Counted from the first letter of the stretch, positions 43,620 to 55,300 are shown. The stretch: DNA of 64,000 nt from Channallabes apus (GCA_030522415.1 CM060125.1:28307667-28371666), one strand, 5' to 3'. A program made the numbers and translations. The notes: a model not told the origin generated them from the sequence alone.

Positions 43620-44130
43620 AAAAATATTAATTGAAACGAGTGTGTGAATAAATGATTCAAGTGTCCATAAGAAAACAAGTCTATTACACGTGACATCAAA
43701 GGATTTATATAAAAATAAACAAATAACCTGCGGGGGGAGGGGAGGGGGGAAATCACATGTGAAAATAAATGAAGCACATGAGCAAATAAATTAATTGTGT
43801 AAAAATCACGTCAAATCACATGAGAGTAAACAAACTAAATGAGACAATAAATGACTCAAATCACATGAGAATATAAACTTATCATGTGTGAAAAATGAAT
43901 CGTGGAAATGAATCAATTTTGACATGTAATGAATCACATGAGTAGTTAAATGAATCATTTAAAACGTAAGTGAAAAATGCGTCATATGAAATGAAATCAT
44001 TTGACGAAATTAATTCAATAAACCACATGAAATTAAAAGGACCATGTAAATGAATCATGCAAGAAAAATTAATCACAAAAGAATATGAATCATAAGTAGT
44101 AAGAAATTAATCATGTAAAAATCTTAATCT
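43620..44130. repeat. Diverged short-unit array rich in ATCACATGAG and AAATGAATCA
   Basis: Words such as AATCACATGAGAATA, AAATGAATCATGTA, GAATCACATGAG and AAATAAATGA recur every 20-30 bp, without exact periodicity. A G run (43733-43748) interrupts it. The sequence looks like an old minisatellite with a unit near 20-25 bp; no family is recognised. Confidence 0.6.
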
Positions 44131-44805
44131 TATTGATGATTCGAATCTGTGTGTTTTATTATATTTGCGCACTAGCCTGATTACAAAGAAAAGGAAGAAT
44201 ATCATCCATTATTATTTATTTGTTTGTTGATTACAGGCATTACATTGTGACATATTTCACTTGTACAGTACACACTGTGTATGATCGAGAGTCCATGTTT
44301 ACACGTTCATAAACAGATACTCAGTCCATTGGCTCTGGGTTGGTGTTTGGCTCAGGCAGCACATATTCCACTACATTAATCCCACAGGTAATGATGCTCG
44401 CTGCCATCTTTCTCTCTATTCTTGGCAGTGTGTGTGTGACATGATTTAAAGACAGAGACTGCGGTGTGGCGCTAAATAGCTCGGCTGACCCGGCAGCGTT
44501 TTTTTTTTTTTTTTTTTTCCGTCGCTCATTCAGGCGTTTATAAACCTGCGCTGATGGCACTGGTTAGCGTTATGAAAAATTCTTATCCTTATAAGACGGC
44601 ACTGGGTTGTGAGGTGGTGATGGAGGAAAATGATCAACCATTGGGTGGTGTGATGAAGCGTTGGTCGATTTTTCACTTGTGATGGAGACTATGTTGAGTT
44701 GCATAGTGGAAGAGTTACTCTACCAACAGGTGCAAAGGTACTACTTAACTTCGTCTCCATCACAAGTGGTGCATTTGCACCATCGTTGAACCCAATTCTA
44801 GTATG
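44131..44805. other. Gene-free stretch
   Basis: A T run at 44500-44518. No exon or transposon recognised. Confidence 0.4.
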
Positions 44806-45035
44806 TCTGTCTTTCGGCTGCTCCTGTCAAGGGGTCGGCACAGCGGACCATCTAATCCACACACCACTTGGCACAGGTTTTACGAAGGAAGCCCTTCCTG
44901 ACACCCCTCTCTTCTTTTTCTAACCAGGCTTGGGATCGGCACTGTATGCAGTGGCTGGGTAATATGGGGTGTGGCATCCTCGGATCCGCAAATCAACAAC
45001 CTAGAGCCTTAGCCGCCCGAGCCACCACTCTCTTA
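44806..45035 (-). mobile_element. tRNA-derived SINE, GGGGTCGCCACAGCGGA type
   Basis: The + strand reads TTTCGGCTGCTCCTGTCAAG, GGGTCGGCACAGCGGACCAT, CACACCACTTGGCACAGG, AGCCCTTCCTGACACCCCTC and GATCGGCACTGTATGCAGTG. The tRNA-like head at the right side (GGCTCGGGCGGCTAAGGC on minus) differs from the 45441 copy, suggesting a distinct subfamily or a swapped head. Confidence 0.85.
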
Positions 45036-45440
45036 AACCCAACTCTAGAATCCTCTTTGAAATTCACCTTTGTCACAAAGTGGTCTCCCATGGCGCTACA
45101 AAATGTTTACAGAAATTGAGAAAGTCATTGTGCACAGATTGATGGAAAAGGTGACGGAGACCATATAGAGAAGTATCTTTGTATAAGAGGAAACGTTACT
45201 CTACCATTAAGTGCGATTTGCACCACAGACTGTATGTCAAATAATAAAGAATTAAAAAAAAAAGGTAGGTTTTGAATTACTTTTGGTACAGTAGTCGCAG
45301 TATGTTTAATGTCATGGAAAAGCCACGAAACAAGTCCACAGGCATTTCCTATCTTGAATTATTATATATATATATATATATTTTAAATCCATCATGAGTC
45401 CTTAAAGCTCAAGAAAATGTAAAATTATAGCAGTGCTGTT
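45036..45440. other. Gene-free stretch
   Basis: A short (TA)n run at 45361-45380. TACAGTA near 45288. Nothing else recognised. Confidence 0.4.
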
Positions 45441-45668
45441 GGACTTTCGCTGCTTCCGACAAGGGGTCGCCACAGCGGAATATCCAGTCCGCACTACAAC
45501 TTGGCGCAGGTTTTACGCCGGAAGCCCTTCCTGACGCAACCCTCGCATTTTATCCGGGCTTGGGACCGGCACTGCATCCAGTGACTGGGGGGTTTTGGGC
45601 GCTGGCTGGGAATCGAACCCGGGCTTTCCACATGGCAGGCGAAACACCACTGAGCCACCAGTGCCCAA
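45441..45668 (-). mobile_element. tRNA-derived SINE, GGGGTCGCCACAGCGGA type, well preserved
   Basis: The + strand reads GACAAGGGGTCGCCACAGCGG, CAACTTGGCGCAGGTTTTAC, GGAAGCCCTTCCTGACGCAA, then CACTGCATCCAGTGACTGGG and GGGAATCGAACCCGGGC, with the B box on the minus strand. It is the best-preserved copy of its family here. Confidence 0.9.
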
Positions 45669-45849
45669 ATTATAGCAGTGTACAGCGTATATAGTTATAT
45701 ACAGTGTATAAAATACTACATATTGTAAATTGTCACGGTAGAAACAAGTCGATTTGTATAAACCTAGGATTTGAACCATTTTCACAAATCAATTTGAGTA
45801 TTCAACACTATTCTCGATTTTCTTTCACTATCACTATCTGTTTTATTAC

Positions 45850-46065
45850 AGTGGGGCAGTGGTGGCCCAAACAGTTAAGGCTCTGGGTTACTGACCAGAA
45901 GATTGTGGGCTCAAGCCTTTGCAATACCAAGTTGCCAATGTTGCAATCTGCTCTCCTGTCCTCCGTCCCCAGCTTCCTACAGTATTTGGGGTATCAGAAG
46001 AAATCATTTCACTGGGCCATACAGTAGATGAGACAAATAAATGAATCTTAATCTAAACCCTTATG
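45850..46065 (+). mobile_element. tRNA-derived SINE, GGTGGCCCAAACAGTTAAGGC head
   Basis: Head GGGCAGTGGTGGCCCAAACA, GGGCTCAAGCC as a degraded B box, AAGTTGCC..GTTGC body, then AAGAAATCATTTCACTGGGC and an AAATAAATGAATC end. TACAGTA occurs at 45968-45974 and 46020-46026 inside it; a TCCTA-TTTGGGGTAT junction would be restored if CAGTA were absent. Confidence 0.75.
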
Positions 46066-47006
46066 AGTATCAGATAATTCACTGCATTATAATGTATTAC
46101 AGTGAGCTACTGCATGCATGTACTGTACCTACAGTACCGTTAGTCTTCAGTGATGCAGGCAGGATACTGACTAAAGGATCCATACTGCAGGTATTCAAAA
46201 TCACTGTCGGTTTTGTGTCATCAGTTTCTGACAATTAATTATATCCTTTGATCTCATAATGTATATGTGTGTTCTTTAATTAATTCCCAAACATGTTATG
46301 TTCAAAGGCAACTCTTCTGAGGTTTCGAGATTGGTTTGAAGTTCGAGTCATGTCACCGGTTTAAAAAAAAAAGCTGCAAAACCTGCACTAATTTATTTAT
46401 ATTCCACTTGTTTACATGAGCCTGTTCTCAGGAACCATGACAAAAAAGCAATTATAAAGCACTCACACCCAAGCAAGTTTGCACTCCCGTGTCTCGTCTC
46501 TCCGGCACAATTCACAGAGCCACGTGGCTGAATTCTCGCTTCACATTATCCTCGCTCGGCAGATGAATCATGGATATGAAATAGGCTTGTGTGTGTCTGT
46601 AGGGAAAAAGTAGGAATGCAGAATTAGCATATAGCACAAGATTCTAATGTACATCATCGGTTGTGCTAGTTCATCCAATTTGAGCTGGAGTGTAGTTTCT
46701 AGTTAAATATCTGTTCTAATGTGTGTACGTATATGCGCTATACAGTAGATCTGCTATTATTACATGCATTATTTAGTTAGACCCAGATTTCAGGGTGCGT
46801 TCATCTAATTTAGTGTGCATGAGTAAACTCCCATGAGGACTGATCCTAAAGCCTGCAAGAATAAAAAGGCTTCGTTACTCTGTTTTCTGGTTCGTCTTTA
46901 AGTTTGCCAGAGGCGGGCTTTTTTTTTTTTTTTTATCTGTTTCTTTGTTTGCTTGAATTATAACATGACCAAGAATGGGGCTGCCACGTTAGTGTGGTTG
47001 CGTAGT
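46066..47006. other. Gene-free stretch
   Basis: No exon or transposon recognised. TACTGTA and TACAGTA lie close together near 46121 and 46130, and another at 46742. A T run at 46919-46934. Confidence 0.4.
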
Positions 47007-47360
47007 TTGAAATAGTCAGCCATTTTAGTTGATTGTTAGCGAATTTAGGTAGAATGCCAACCATTTTAAGTAAGATGTCATCCATTTTAAGAAAAGAGCC
47101 AACCATTTTAAGTAGAATATCAGCCATTTTCAATATAATAAGAGCTATTTTAAGTAGAATACAAGCTATCTTAACTATAATATCAGCCATTTTAATTAGA
47201 ATATCCGCCTTTTTAGTTTGAATAGCTGCCTTTTTAAGTACATAATCAGCCAATTTAATTAAAATATCAGTCAGTTTAAATGAAAAGCCAGTTATTTTAT
47301 GCAGAAAGTTTGTCGTTTTAATAGTGTTGGCCATTTTAAATAGGATGCCAGACATTTTAT
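47007..47360. repeat. 21-bp minisatellite, 17 units, open on both strands
   Basis: Seventeen consecutive units (one of 18 bp) follow the consensus GTAGAATATCAGCCATTTTAA. Because 21 is a multiple of three and the unit has a stop-free phase on each strand, it gives a 140-codon minus-strand frame (46933-47355) of heptads such as ADILLKM, ADILIKM, ADIIVKI and ALIILKM, and a 62-codon plus-strand frame (ISAILIR-type heptads). The hydrophobic spacing would form an amphipathic or coiled-coil helix if translated. Units are 60-80% alike, so the array is old. No promoter or splice signals are evident, and a protein role is unsupported. Confidence 0.95.
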
Positions 47361-48440
47361 GCTAATTACTGAATATTACACACTAGTGTGCAATTCACAC
47401 TGAAAAAACATATTTTCTAACGTCAGTACCTGATGGAGTGTGTGCAGTATATCCACAATTCCCAAACAATGTTATTCTGTCATTTTTACTAAAGGGCCCT
47501 TTTACAAATGTTGAGGGCTATATGCTTATCATACAGTAATTATATACTGTGTATATATATATATACGATCAATAAGTAACCACATTTACAGTAGTAGTGT
47601 AACAGTTATCACAGTATTTTAATAATTTACTAACAATAATCTTAATAATTAAAATAAACAAATGTCAGGGCCTTAATTCTTCATTTCCTAGCAGTGTCAT
47701 TGCATTTAATGTCATTTTTGTGGTTTTATTTGATACACACTTTAAATTTGACAATATTGTCCAACAATAAAATCCCAGGAACTCTCCTAAGTTTCACGAT
47801 CAATGCATTGAGGGTAAAGTAAACATATATTTTGTTCATCACCAGGCCCGATTTGAGTATATGTTGGGCGGGGGAAGTTGGATGGGGGACAAACTTGGGA
47901 TTGAGCAGCAGGTGAGAAAATCAATTGGAACAGTTTTAGGTCTGAACGTTCTCTCTCTTTTCGTCATGGCACATTTCCACGGCTCTCTGTTCCCTTAGAG
48001 GAGGAATGAGAGATGTTCTAATAACTGACGTTTGAACTACAGTAGTTCAAACTCCAGTGAGCACAAAGAAGTGAGAGAGACATCTTTGATTAAGAGACTA
48101 GATCTAGATTTTGGCAAGCTTGTAGGTGTAATTAATATCAACCCAGAAGGCACTGAATAAAAGTCGAGGTAATGGAAAAATGGTCATAGAGTTCATAACA
48201 ATTTTCACCATTACAGTATGGGAGAGAGGGGTTAGAATGAAGACATTTGATTCACATTCAACTTTTTTAAACCAGATTTTTATATATTTATAAAAATGTA
48301 TCAATGTCTTGTAAGGCTCTATAGTGTCACTCCATTTTTTTCAGTGCTTTGTGAAAGTTTTTTGCTATTGAATAGTCTTCAGTTATAAATAATTATAATA
48401 TTATATATTACATTTAATCCAGTACTAGAGAAATTAAACC
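47361..48440. other. Gene-free stretch
   Basis: No exon or transposon recognised. TACAGTA near 47533, 47587, 48040 and 48214. Confidence 0.4.
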
Positions 48441-48486
48441 AGAGGTGGGTAGTAACAAGTTACTTCGATACATTTACCTGAGTATG

Positions 48487-48489
<3 letters not shown>
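48441..48489. mobile_element. hAT left-end fragment
   Basis: CAGAGGTGGGTAGTAACAAG and GTTACTTCGATACATTTACC match the start of CAGAGGTGG-type hAT elements. It runs into the (TA)n tract at 48490-48524, where the next transposon begins. Confidence 0.75.
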
Positions 48490-48527
<38 letters not shown>

Positions 48528-48654
48528 TGAGATCAATAAGTATTTGATCACCCTGTGATTTTGGAAATCCGGAAATCACATTGTATGATTTTGTTATTTT
48601 GCTTTTAAATAGTCCAGATACACTCTGCTCATGATTCTACATTAGTATTCAATT

Positions 48655-48730
48655 CACTTCAGTTTTATTTATATAACGCTTTTAACAATGGTCATTGTCT
48701 CAACGCAACTTCACAAAAATTAAAGAAAAT
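48655..48730 (-). mobile_element. (TTGAA)n-tailed element 3' end nested in Tc1
   Basis: ATTCAATTCACTTCAGTTTT then AACGCTTTTAACAATGGTCA matches the inverted 3' end described at 12456. Tc1 sequence resumes after about 48750. Confidence 0.72.
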
Positions 48731-48826
48731 TCTTTAGAAAATAAATAAATAAAGTAGCACCTGTTCCAGGTCATTAGCTGTCATAAAGACACCTGTGCAC
48801 CTCACAATCAGCCGAAGTCTAAAGCC

Positions 48827-49490
48827 TCGTTTACACTGCAAGTCTCGATGCCCAATTGTGATTTGTTGCCTATATCTGATTTTTTTGACCGTATGTTTAC
48901 ATGTTCTTTCAACTATGACTTATATCCGATACACGTGTTTACACTTGCCATCTGAAACATCACGCATACTTTAAAGGGAGGTTATTGCGCTACACACTAG
49001 CCAAGATATACAAAGGTGAAATATGCTTAATGCTAACTCTGCGATATATGCTAAGTTAGCAAAAAACGTCACCATGGTTTTAAAACGGATGAGGCGAAAA
49101 AAACGCCATAATTTCAGCCTGCGCATATGCTTCATTCACCAAATACTGATTTCTTAATGTTATTTAGCCAAAATAAGCATTAACACAAGGCGGTGTGTGT
49201 GTGTGTGTCGGTGTGTGTGTGCGATGTTATAATTCCACATGCGCTTCAACCGGAGAATAACATTACGTTATTAAACCGCGAAGAAGTCGCAGTTTTAATG
49301 ATGTACAGAACACAACGACTCAGGAAATCCGATTTATATCTGATTAATTTCCACATATGAAGGAGGCCTGAAACCGATCTCGAAATATCGGAATGCATGC
49401 GTTTTTTTTCCCTGTTTACACGGACATAGAACATATCCGATATGTGTCACATATGAGCAAAACGTCGGAATTGGGTTGCATTTGGGCAAA
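48827..49490. mobile_element. Nested palindromic MITE-like element upstream of transposase ATG
   Basis: The left arm CCTCGTTTACACTGCAAGTC, TGCCCAATTGTGATTTG and TATATCTGATTTTTTTGACC is mirrored by the right arm (read inward: ATGCAACCCAATTCCGACGT, TTTGCTCATATGTGACACAT, ATATCGGATATGTTC). The interior has further GTTTACA and CCGAT words. It interrupts the Tc1 5' UTR just before the ATG. Ends are approximate and no target duplication was fixed. No transposase. Confidence 0.65.
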
Positions 49491-50410
49491 CATGGGCAAA
49501 ACCAAAGAGCTGTCAAAAGACACGAGACAAAATTGTAGACCTTCACAAAGCTGGAAAGCGCTATGGGGCAATTGCCAAGCAGCTTGGTGAAAAAAGAACA
49601 ACTGTTGGAGCAATTGTCAAAAAATAGAAGAGGCTAATGAATGACTGTCAATGTCCTTCGGACTGGGGCCCCATGAAAGATCTCTCCTCGTGGTGTATCA
49701 ATGATGCTAAGAATGGTGAAGGAATCAGCCCAGAACTACATGGGAGGAGCTGGTCAATGCCGTGAAGAGAGCTGGGACCATCGTTTCTAAGTCTACTATC
49801 AGTAATACACTAAGACGTCATGGTTTAAAATCTTGCATCGCACGGAAGTTTCCCCTGCTCAAGTCAGCCCATGTCCAGGGCCCATCTGAAGTTTGCCAGG
49901 GACCATCTGGATGATCCAGAGGAGTCATGGAAGAAAGTCCTCTGGTCAGATGAGACCAAATTAGAACTTTTTGGTCTTAACACCATTCACCGTGTTTGAA
50001 GGAAGAAGAATGATGAGTATCATCCCAATAATATCATACCTACAGTGAAGCATGGGGCTGGAAGCATCATGCTCTGGGGGTGTTTTTCTGCACAGGGGAC
50101 AGGACGACTGCACTGTATTAAGGAGAGGATGAACGGGGCCATGTATTGTGACATATTGGACAAAATCCTCCTTCCCTCATTCAGAGCATTAAAGATGGGT
50201 CGTGGCTGGGTCTTCCAACATGACAATGACCCAAAGCACACAGCCAGGAAAACCATGGAGTGGCTCCGTAACAAGCATATCAAGGTTCTGGAGTCGACTA
50301 GTCAGTCTCCAGACCTAAATCCAATAGAAAATCTTTGGAGGGAGCTGAAACTCTGTGTTGCTCAGCAACAGCCCTGAAACCTGACGGATCTAGAGAAGAT
50401 CTGTATGGAG

Positions 50411-50665
50411 GAAGAAAAAAAATTCGCCAATGACAGACGTTCGCATTCGGACGGGATTATATTTCTCAGAGGACCGCCGAGTTTGATGAAAAACAGTAGG
50501 TAATTTGCTCTGGCATTTTTACAGAGGTCGTGTGAGAGAAAGACCGACATGGCAGATTCGGACAGGATTAAAATCACAAAGTACGTCTGTGAAACAGACA
50601 TTTCTCTAACGACCCCCTGTAAACCTCGTCCGGTCCGAATCGAGCTATTGAAAAGCCATAGTTTA
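50411..50665. mobile_element. Unclassified repeat with TTCGGAC..GGATTA words
   Basis: It starts where the Tc1 at 48525 stops. GCATTCGGACGGGATTATAT (50442-50461) and GATTCGGACAGGATTAAAAT (50554-50573) are direct near-repeats, with TCGTCCGGTCCGAATCGAG (50626-50644) inverted. The layout resembles a non-autonomous DNA element; superfamily not assigned. Confidence 0.5.
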
Positions 50666-50768
50666 AAGTAGTGACATGAACTTAACACCATCACCTTGAT
50701 TTGTTGTTAATGAGTTGCCTGTTGCAGCACATTTTAACAGGATTCGATACCTTCAACAAAAGAATATA

Positions 50769-52385
50769 CAGTGGTGTGAAAAACTATTTGCCCCCTTCCT
50801 GATTTCTTATTCTTTTGCATGTTTGTCACACTTAAATGTTTCTGCTCATCAAAAACCGTTAACTATTAGTCAAAGTTAACATAATTGAACACAAATGCAG
50901 TTTTTAAATGAAGTTTTACGTTATTAAGGGAGAAAAAAAACTTTGAATCTACATGGCCCTGTGTGAAAAAGTGATTGCTCCCCTTGTTAAAAAATAACAA
51001 CTGTGGTTTATCAGACCTGAGTCCAATTTCTGTAGTCACCCCCAGGCCTGATTACTGCCACACCTGTTTCAATCAAGAAACCGCTTAAATAGGAGCTACC
51101 TGACACAGAGAAGTAGACCAAAAGCACCTCAAAAGCTAGACATCATGCCAAGATCCAAAGAAATTCAGGAACAAATGAGAACAAAAGTAATTGAGATCTA
51201 TCAGTCTGGTAAAGGTTATAAAGCCATTTCTAAAGCTTTGGGACTCCAGCGAACCACCATGAGAGCCATTATCCACAAATGGCAAAAACATGGAACAGTG
51301 GTGAACCTTCCCAGGAGTGGCCGGCCGACCAAAATTACCCCAAGAGCGCAGAGACAACTCATCCGAGAGGCCACAAAAGACCCCAGGACAACATCTAAAG
51401 AACTGCAGGCCTCACTTGCCTCAATTAAGGTCAGTGTTCATGACTCCACCATAAGAAAGAGACTGGGCAAAAACGGCCTGCATGGCAGATTTCCAAGGCG
51501 CAAACCACTTTTAAGCAAAAAGAACATTGAGGCTCGTCTCAATTTTGCTAAAAAACATCTCAATGATTGCCAAGACTTTTGGGAAAATACCTTGTGGACC
51601 GACGAGACAAAAGTTGAACTTTTTGGAAGGTGCGTGTCCCGTTACATCTGACGTAAAAGAAACACAGCATTTCAGAAAAAGAACATCATACCAACAGTAA
51701 AATATGGTGGTGGTAGTGTGATGGTCTGGGGTTGTTTTGCTGCTTCAGGACCTGGAAGGCTTGCTGTGATAGATGGAACCATGAATTCTACTGTCTACCA
51801 AAAAATCCTGAAGGAGAATGTCCGGCTGTCTGTTCATCAACTCAAGCTGAAGCGATCTTGGGTGCTGCAGCAGGACAATGACCCAAAACACACCAACAAA
51901 TCCACCTCTGAATGGCTGAAGAAAAGCAAAATGAAGACTTTGGAGTGGCCTAGTCAAAGTCCTGATCTGAATCCTATTGAGATCTTGTGGCATGACCTTA
52001 AAAAGGCGGTTCATGCTAGAAAACCCTCAAATAAAGCTGAATTACAACAATTCTGCAAAGATGAGTGGGCCAAAATTCCTCCAGAGCGCTGTAAAAGACT
52101 CGTTGCAAGTTATCGCAAACGCTTGATTGCAGTTATTGCTGCTAAGGGTGGCCCAACCAGTTATTAGGTTCAGGGGGCAATTACTTTTTCACACAGGGCC
52201 ATGTAGGTTTGGATTTTTTTTCCTCCCTAAATAATAAAACCCCTCATTTAAAAACTGCATTTTGTGTTTACTTGAGTTATCTTTGACTAATAGTTAAATG
52301 TGTTTGATGATCAGAAACATTTTGTGTGACAAACATGCAAAAGAATAAGAAATCAGGAGGGGGCAAATAGTTTTTCACACCACTG
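50769..52385 (+). mobile_element. Nearly intact Tc1-like transposon, IR/DR type
   Basis: Length 1617 bp, flanked by TA (50767-50768 and 52386-52387). Both ends start CAGTGGTGTGAAAAACTATT read inward and remain similar for about 210 bp (50769-50985 and 52170-52385). Each arm carries a second, internal motif GGCCCTGTGTGAAAAAGT (50956-50973; inverse at 52183-52200) that resembles the outer end, giving the two-site inverted/direct-repeat architecture of Sleeping Beauty-like elements. The arms are highly similar, so this is the youngest transposon in the window. It contains one transposase gene with one internal stop. Confidence 0.97.
51145..52167 (+). pseudogene. Tc1 transposase gene with a single internal stop
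   Basis: Cut-and-paste transposase acting on the element's own ends. It starts MPRSKEIQEQMRTKVIEIYQ at 51145 and stays in one frame to TAG-free codon 340 and TAA at 52165, the usual Tc1 length of about 340 residues. The N-terminal paired-like DNA-binding region (about residues 1-115) includes KGYKAISKALGL and a GRPTKITPRAQRQL block containing the GRP linker. The catalytic DDE domain has WTDETK (first Asp, about residue 153), GGGSVMVWGCFAASGPG, QQDNDPKH (second Asp) and SPDLNPIE (Glu), with 34 residues between the last two as in DD34E. The only lesion I find is TGA at 51649-51651, after CVSRYI, where relatives have Trp (TGG), i.e. one base change. Frame and all catalytic residues are otherwise kept. 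Confidence 0.95.
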
Positions 52386-52387
52386 TA

Positions 52388-55300
52388 TAAATTGAAAGTC
52401 AACATTACTATTTTTTTGTTTGCTCAGATTTCATATTACATCAGATCCATATCGTCATCAAACAGTTTATTGTATATTATCAAATGTTCTGTTACCTAAA
52501 AAAAATAAACACCTTCTGACCAATCAGATTTAAGGATGTCACATGATTGTAGTTTAAACCATCTTAGCTTTAATTTTGCACTTTTGCGCTTTAAAGTTGA
52601 AGATGTTTAAGAACCTTCAAGTGAGATTTCAGTGTAAGATCATATTAGCTTCTAACGTTGTGCTGACTGAAGTTTCAATATCTGTCGAGAAAGAAACTGG
52701 GCAGGGAGTCTCGTCTTTTCTGTATCGAGTGTGGGTCATTGGCACTGACTTGCTCATCTCTAAAACATGCGGCAGCGGGAGATTAATGGCACCCTGGTGC
52801 CAAGCAGACAGGAGCTCCTTTTGCTCTAATCAAACGTCCCTGCCAGAGCACTATCCCTACACACACGCGCACACACACACACAGACTTCTGGTGAGTGCC
52901 GCAGGTAGGCTTTCCAGAGACCTGAGCCCTGGCCTCCATCAGGTTTACCCAAGTTTTAGTACCACAACAAAGGGGTGAAGCAACAACTCGCATGGAGTAC
53001 CGAAGAAACTGTATTTGTGCCAGAGTGACAGTAAAGTGTTCCCTCACCACTGTCAGGTCTCCACTGGAGATTGTGAGTTTGAGACTCTTACATTAATCAC
53101 AGTGACACTAACCAAACATGGGCATCTGTGAGCTCGCGCAAGTCGAATTGGCGGATAGCGGTTTCCTCTGAGTGGATGGCACTGCCACTCCAACGTTGAC
53201 TGAGCAGCAGTTTGACAAGTCTATAGACAGAAACCTTGGGAAAAGCGTGCGACGGTATTTGCCCTGCCATACTGGTAGTTGTTGCCTTGATGGGAGAGTG
53301 ACCTAACGATGACGTTTGAGAATTGGTTACAGCTAAACTGTAGAGAAAAATGGGGGGGAAAATGTTATGATAAATTTAACTATAAATACATGAAAAGTTA
53401 TTAGAGTTTTTATTCCCCTGCTTTTCCACTGATGTGTTCCCTCTTTAAATTTTGGCTAAAATTATGACACGGTTATTTCCGTAAGCAATCGACCCTCTTT
53501 CACACGATGACAACATGGTTTTCAAGCTGTTAGTAAGAGGATGATGGAAAGAACGGCCCATGATAATGACTTTTCCATTTCATAAGTGAGTTTGAATGAA
53601 GAATTGAAGAAAAAGGAAATGGCACCAAGATTATACCGACTCCTTCTTACCATGCTTCCATCAACTCATTTACATTAACTATTCACCCCCTGCTTAAACA
53701 TACTGTATGCACATTTTATAGAGATGAAATTGACTGAATTGGGTTGATATGTCATGAATTCTTAAAAGGAAATAGCCCGTGATATTCAAATGGAAGGGAA
53801 GACTAATGCCCGTCTTTCTCTTGGACTGTTTTATTATCTTTAACCACCAGGAAAAAGAAATTTGGAGGGATGTTTTTGACTATCAATTCGCTGTGTTCTC
53901 ACTATCTGCCATCCTATTGTACATTTTTGCATTTGTCCCTTCCGTATTTCGTCACAATACAATAGGTAGGATACTAATAAAATCCCTTAGCTGTCCAAAA
54001 ATACCCATAACGCCCTAGATCAATTCAGGCACACGTTTACTGAGCACACATTTCCCTTGAGCTAAATGGTATTGCCCATCCATTCCTAATTAAACAACAT
54101 GACACGAGGTGGAGTGCAGTTATATCGAGTATCGCCATGGCTATGATTCAATGTACCAACGAGTCCTTAGGGTGTGTGCCGTGTACCACAGGAAATTCTG
54201 CTGTAGGCATTTGGAAATAATACATGTCTGAATGCTGTCTGAATTCAGTTGATTCCACCAGCAGTCAAAAAGTAGTTTTAAAAAACGAATGGGAAGAAAT
54301 AGAGTACACAAAACCTGATGTGTATCGTTATGGTTTATAATTAGGCAAGTGTTCATTTCCATGTTTTTTTTTTCTTGGCTAGGCCCACCACTGCAGGAAG
54401 TTGCTAATGGCGTAATTAGCATTTCTTTCAGTAACTACACCCCGTAATTGGCTACAACGCGGTAGTCAGTGAAAGGCATAGATGGAAATTCCGCGCCCCT
54501 GGTTCACCTTGTGATTACCATGGAAACAGTGCCTTTTTGTTGGTGATGTTCAGCTTTGCTTTTGGTCCTTCTCTTGGTTTCGGGAGAGGTGATGGTGAAT
54601 GACGAGCTTGTTGCTCGCTTAAAGTCCTAAAGCTGTATGGAACATGTTATATTTTTAACTACTAAATGTCACACCTAATAACTTGTCATGAAAATCATAG
54701 CAATCCTGTCTCCACCCTCGTCTCTCTACAGTATGTGGATTTGCACACACACACACATAAAATGCCAAGACATATTGGTGTTGTCTCTCAAACTTACAAG
54801 AATGTAATCTGAAGAGCTTCATTTCGATGATGAGTGTGTAGATCGCCATCTTGACAAAAGTGAATACAAACTCCACTTACCCAGTTTGCATACGCTGCAC
54901 CTGAAAGTAGGGGTTCTTTCATTTCTATTGCGCTCCTGTGTGGCTAAATGAAAGCATTATGACAACGAGGCCTCTTATGTTGCTCTTAACCCTGTAGGGG
55001 TGTTCCAATTACAACACTCGTGTGCGTGTGCCAGGGTCAGAGACACAGGTGCTTCAGATGGAATAAGTAGGCTTGAGCGGCTGGGCCACTTGCGCTGATT
55101 CACTCCCTCTGCAGAATATCTAAACCCACAAACAGGCCATAAAAGTGTAGTGCGTGTGAGTGGATATGAAAATGGATACTTCACTTGGATTTGCTCAACG
55201 GTCCACAGACATAAAGCTCAGCCATCAGTGAGGACACGGATAGAAGAGAAGGTCCATGCGCCTGCATAATCATATTCATTAAGACACAAAGTGCACTAGG

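Larger units (their letters stand above)
48525..50410 (+). pseudogene. Tc1-like transposon with two internal insertions, right end lost
   Basis: The left end CAGTGAGATCAATAAGTATT follows TA at 48523-48524. The 5' non-coding part is interrupted at 48655-48750 and 48827-49490 by other repeats. The transposase reading region starts at ATG 49492 ([11 protein letters not shown]) and, in shifting frames, shows the helix-turn-helix region ([20 protein letters not shown]), KKVLWSDETKLELFGLN with the first Asp, [40 protein letters not shown] with the second Asp, and [15 protein letters not shown] with the Glu (about 50310-50350). Several stops and frameshifts exist. At 50411 it gives way to unrelated sequence, so the right inverted repeat is missing. 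Confidence 0.92.

Noticed and set aside
47007..47360. Possible CRISPR-like array
   Set aside because: Units are contiguous with no unique spacers, are diverged, and the host is a vertebrate; it is a 21-bp minisatellite.
53779..54018. 79-codon frame with a hydrophobic stretch, possible membrane protein
   Set aside because: No homology recognised, no splice or promoter context, and length is within chance for AT-rich DNA.
54876..54915. A 20-bp minus-strand unit between CTACTTTCAG and GTAAGTGG
   Set aside because: Too short and unsupported; pairs of this quality occur by chance in several kb of AT-rich DNA.
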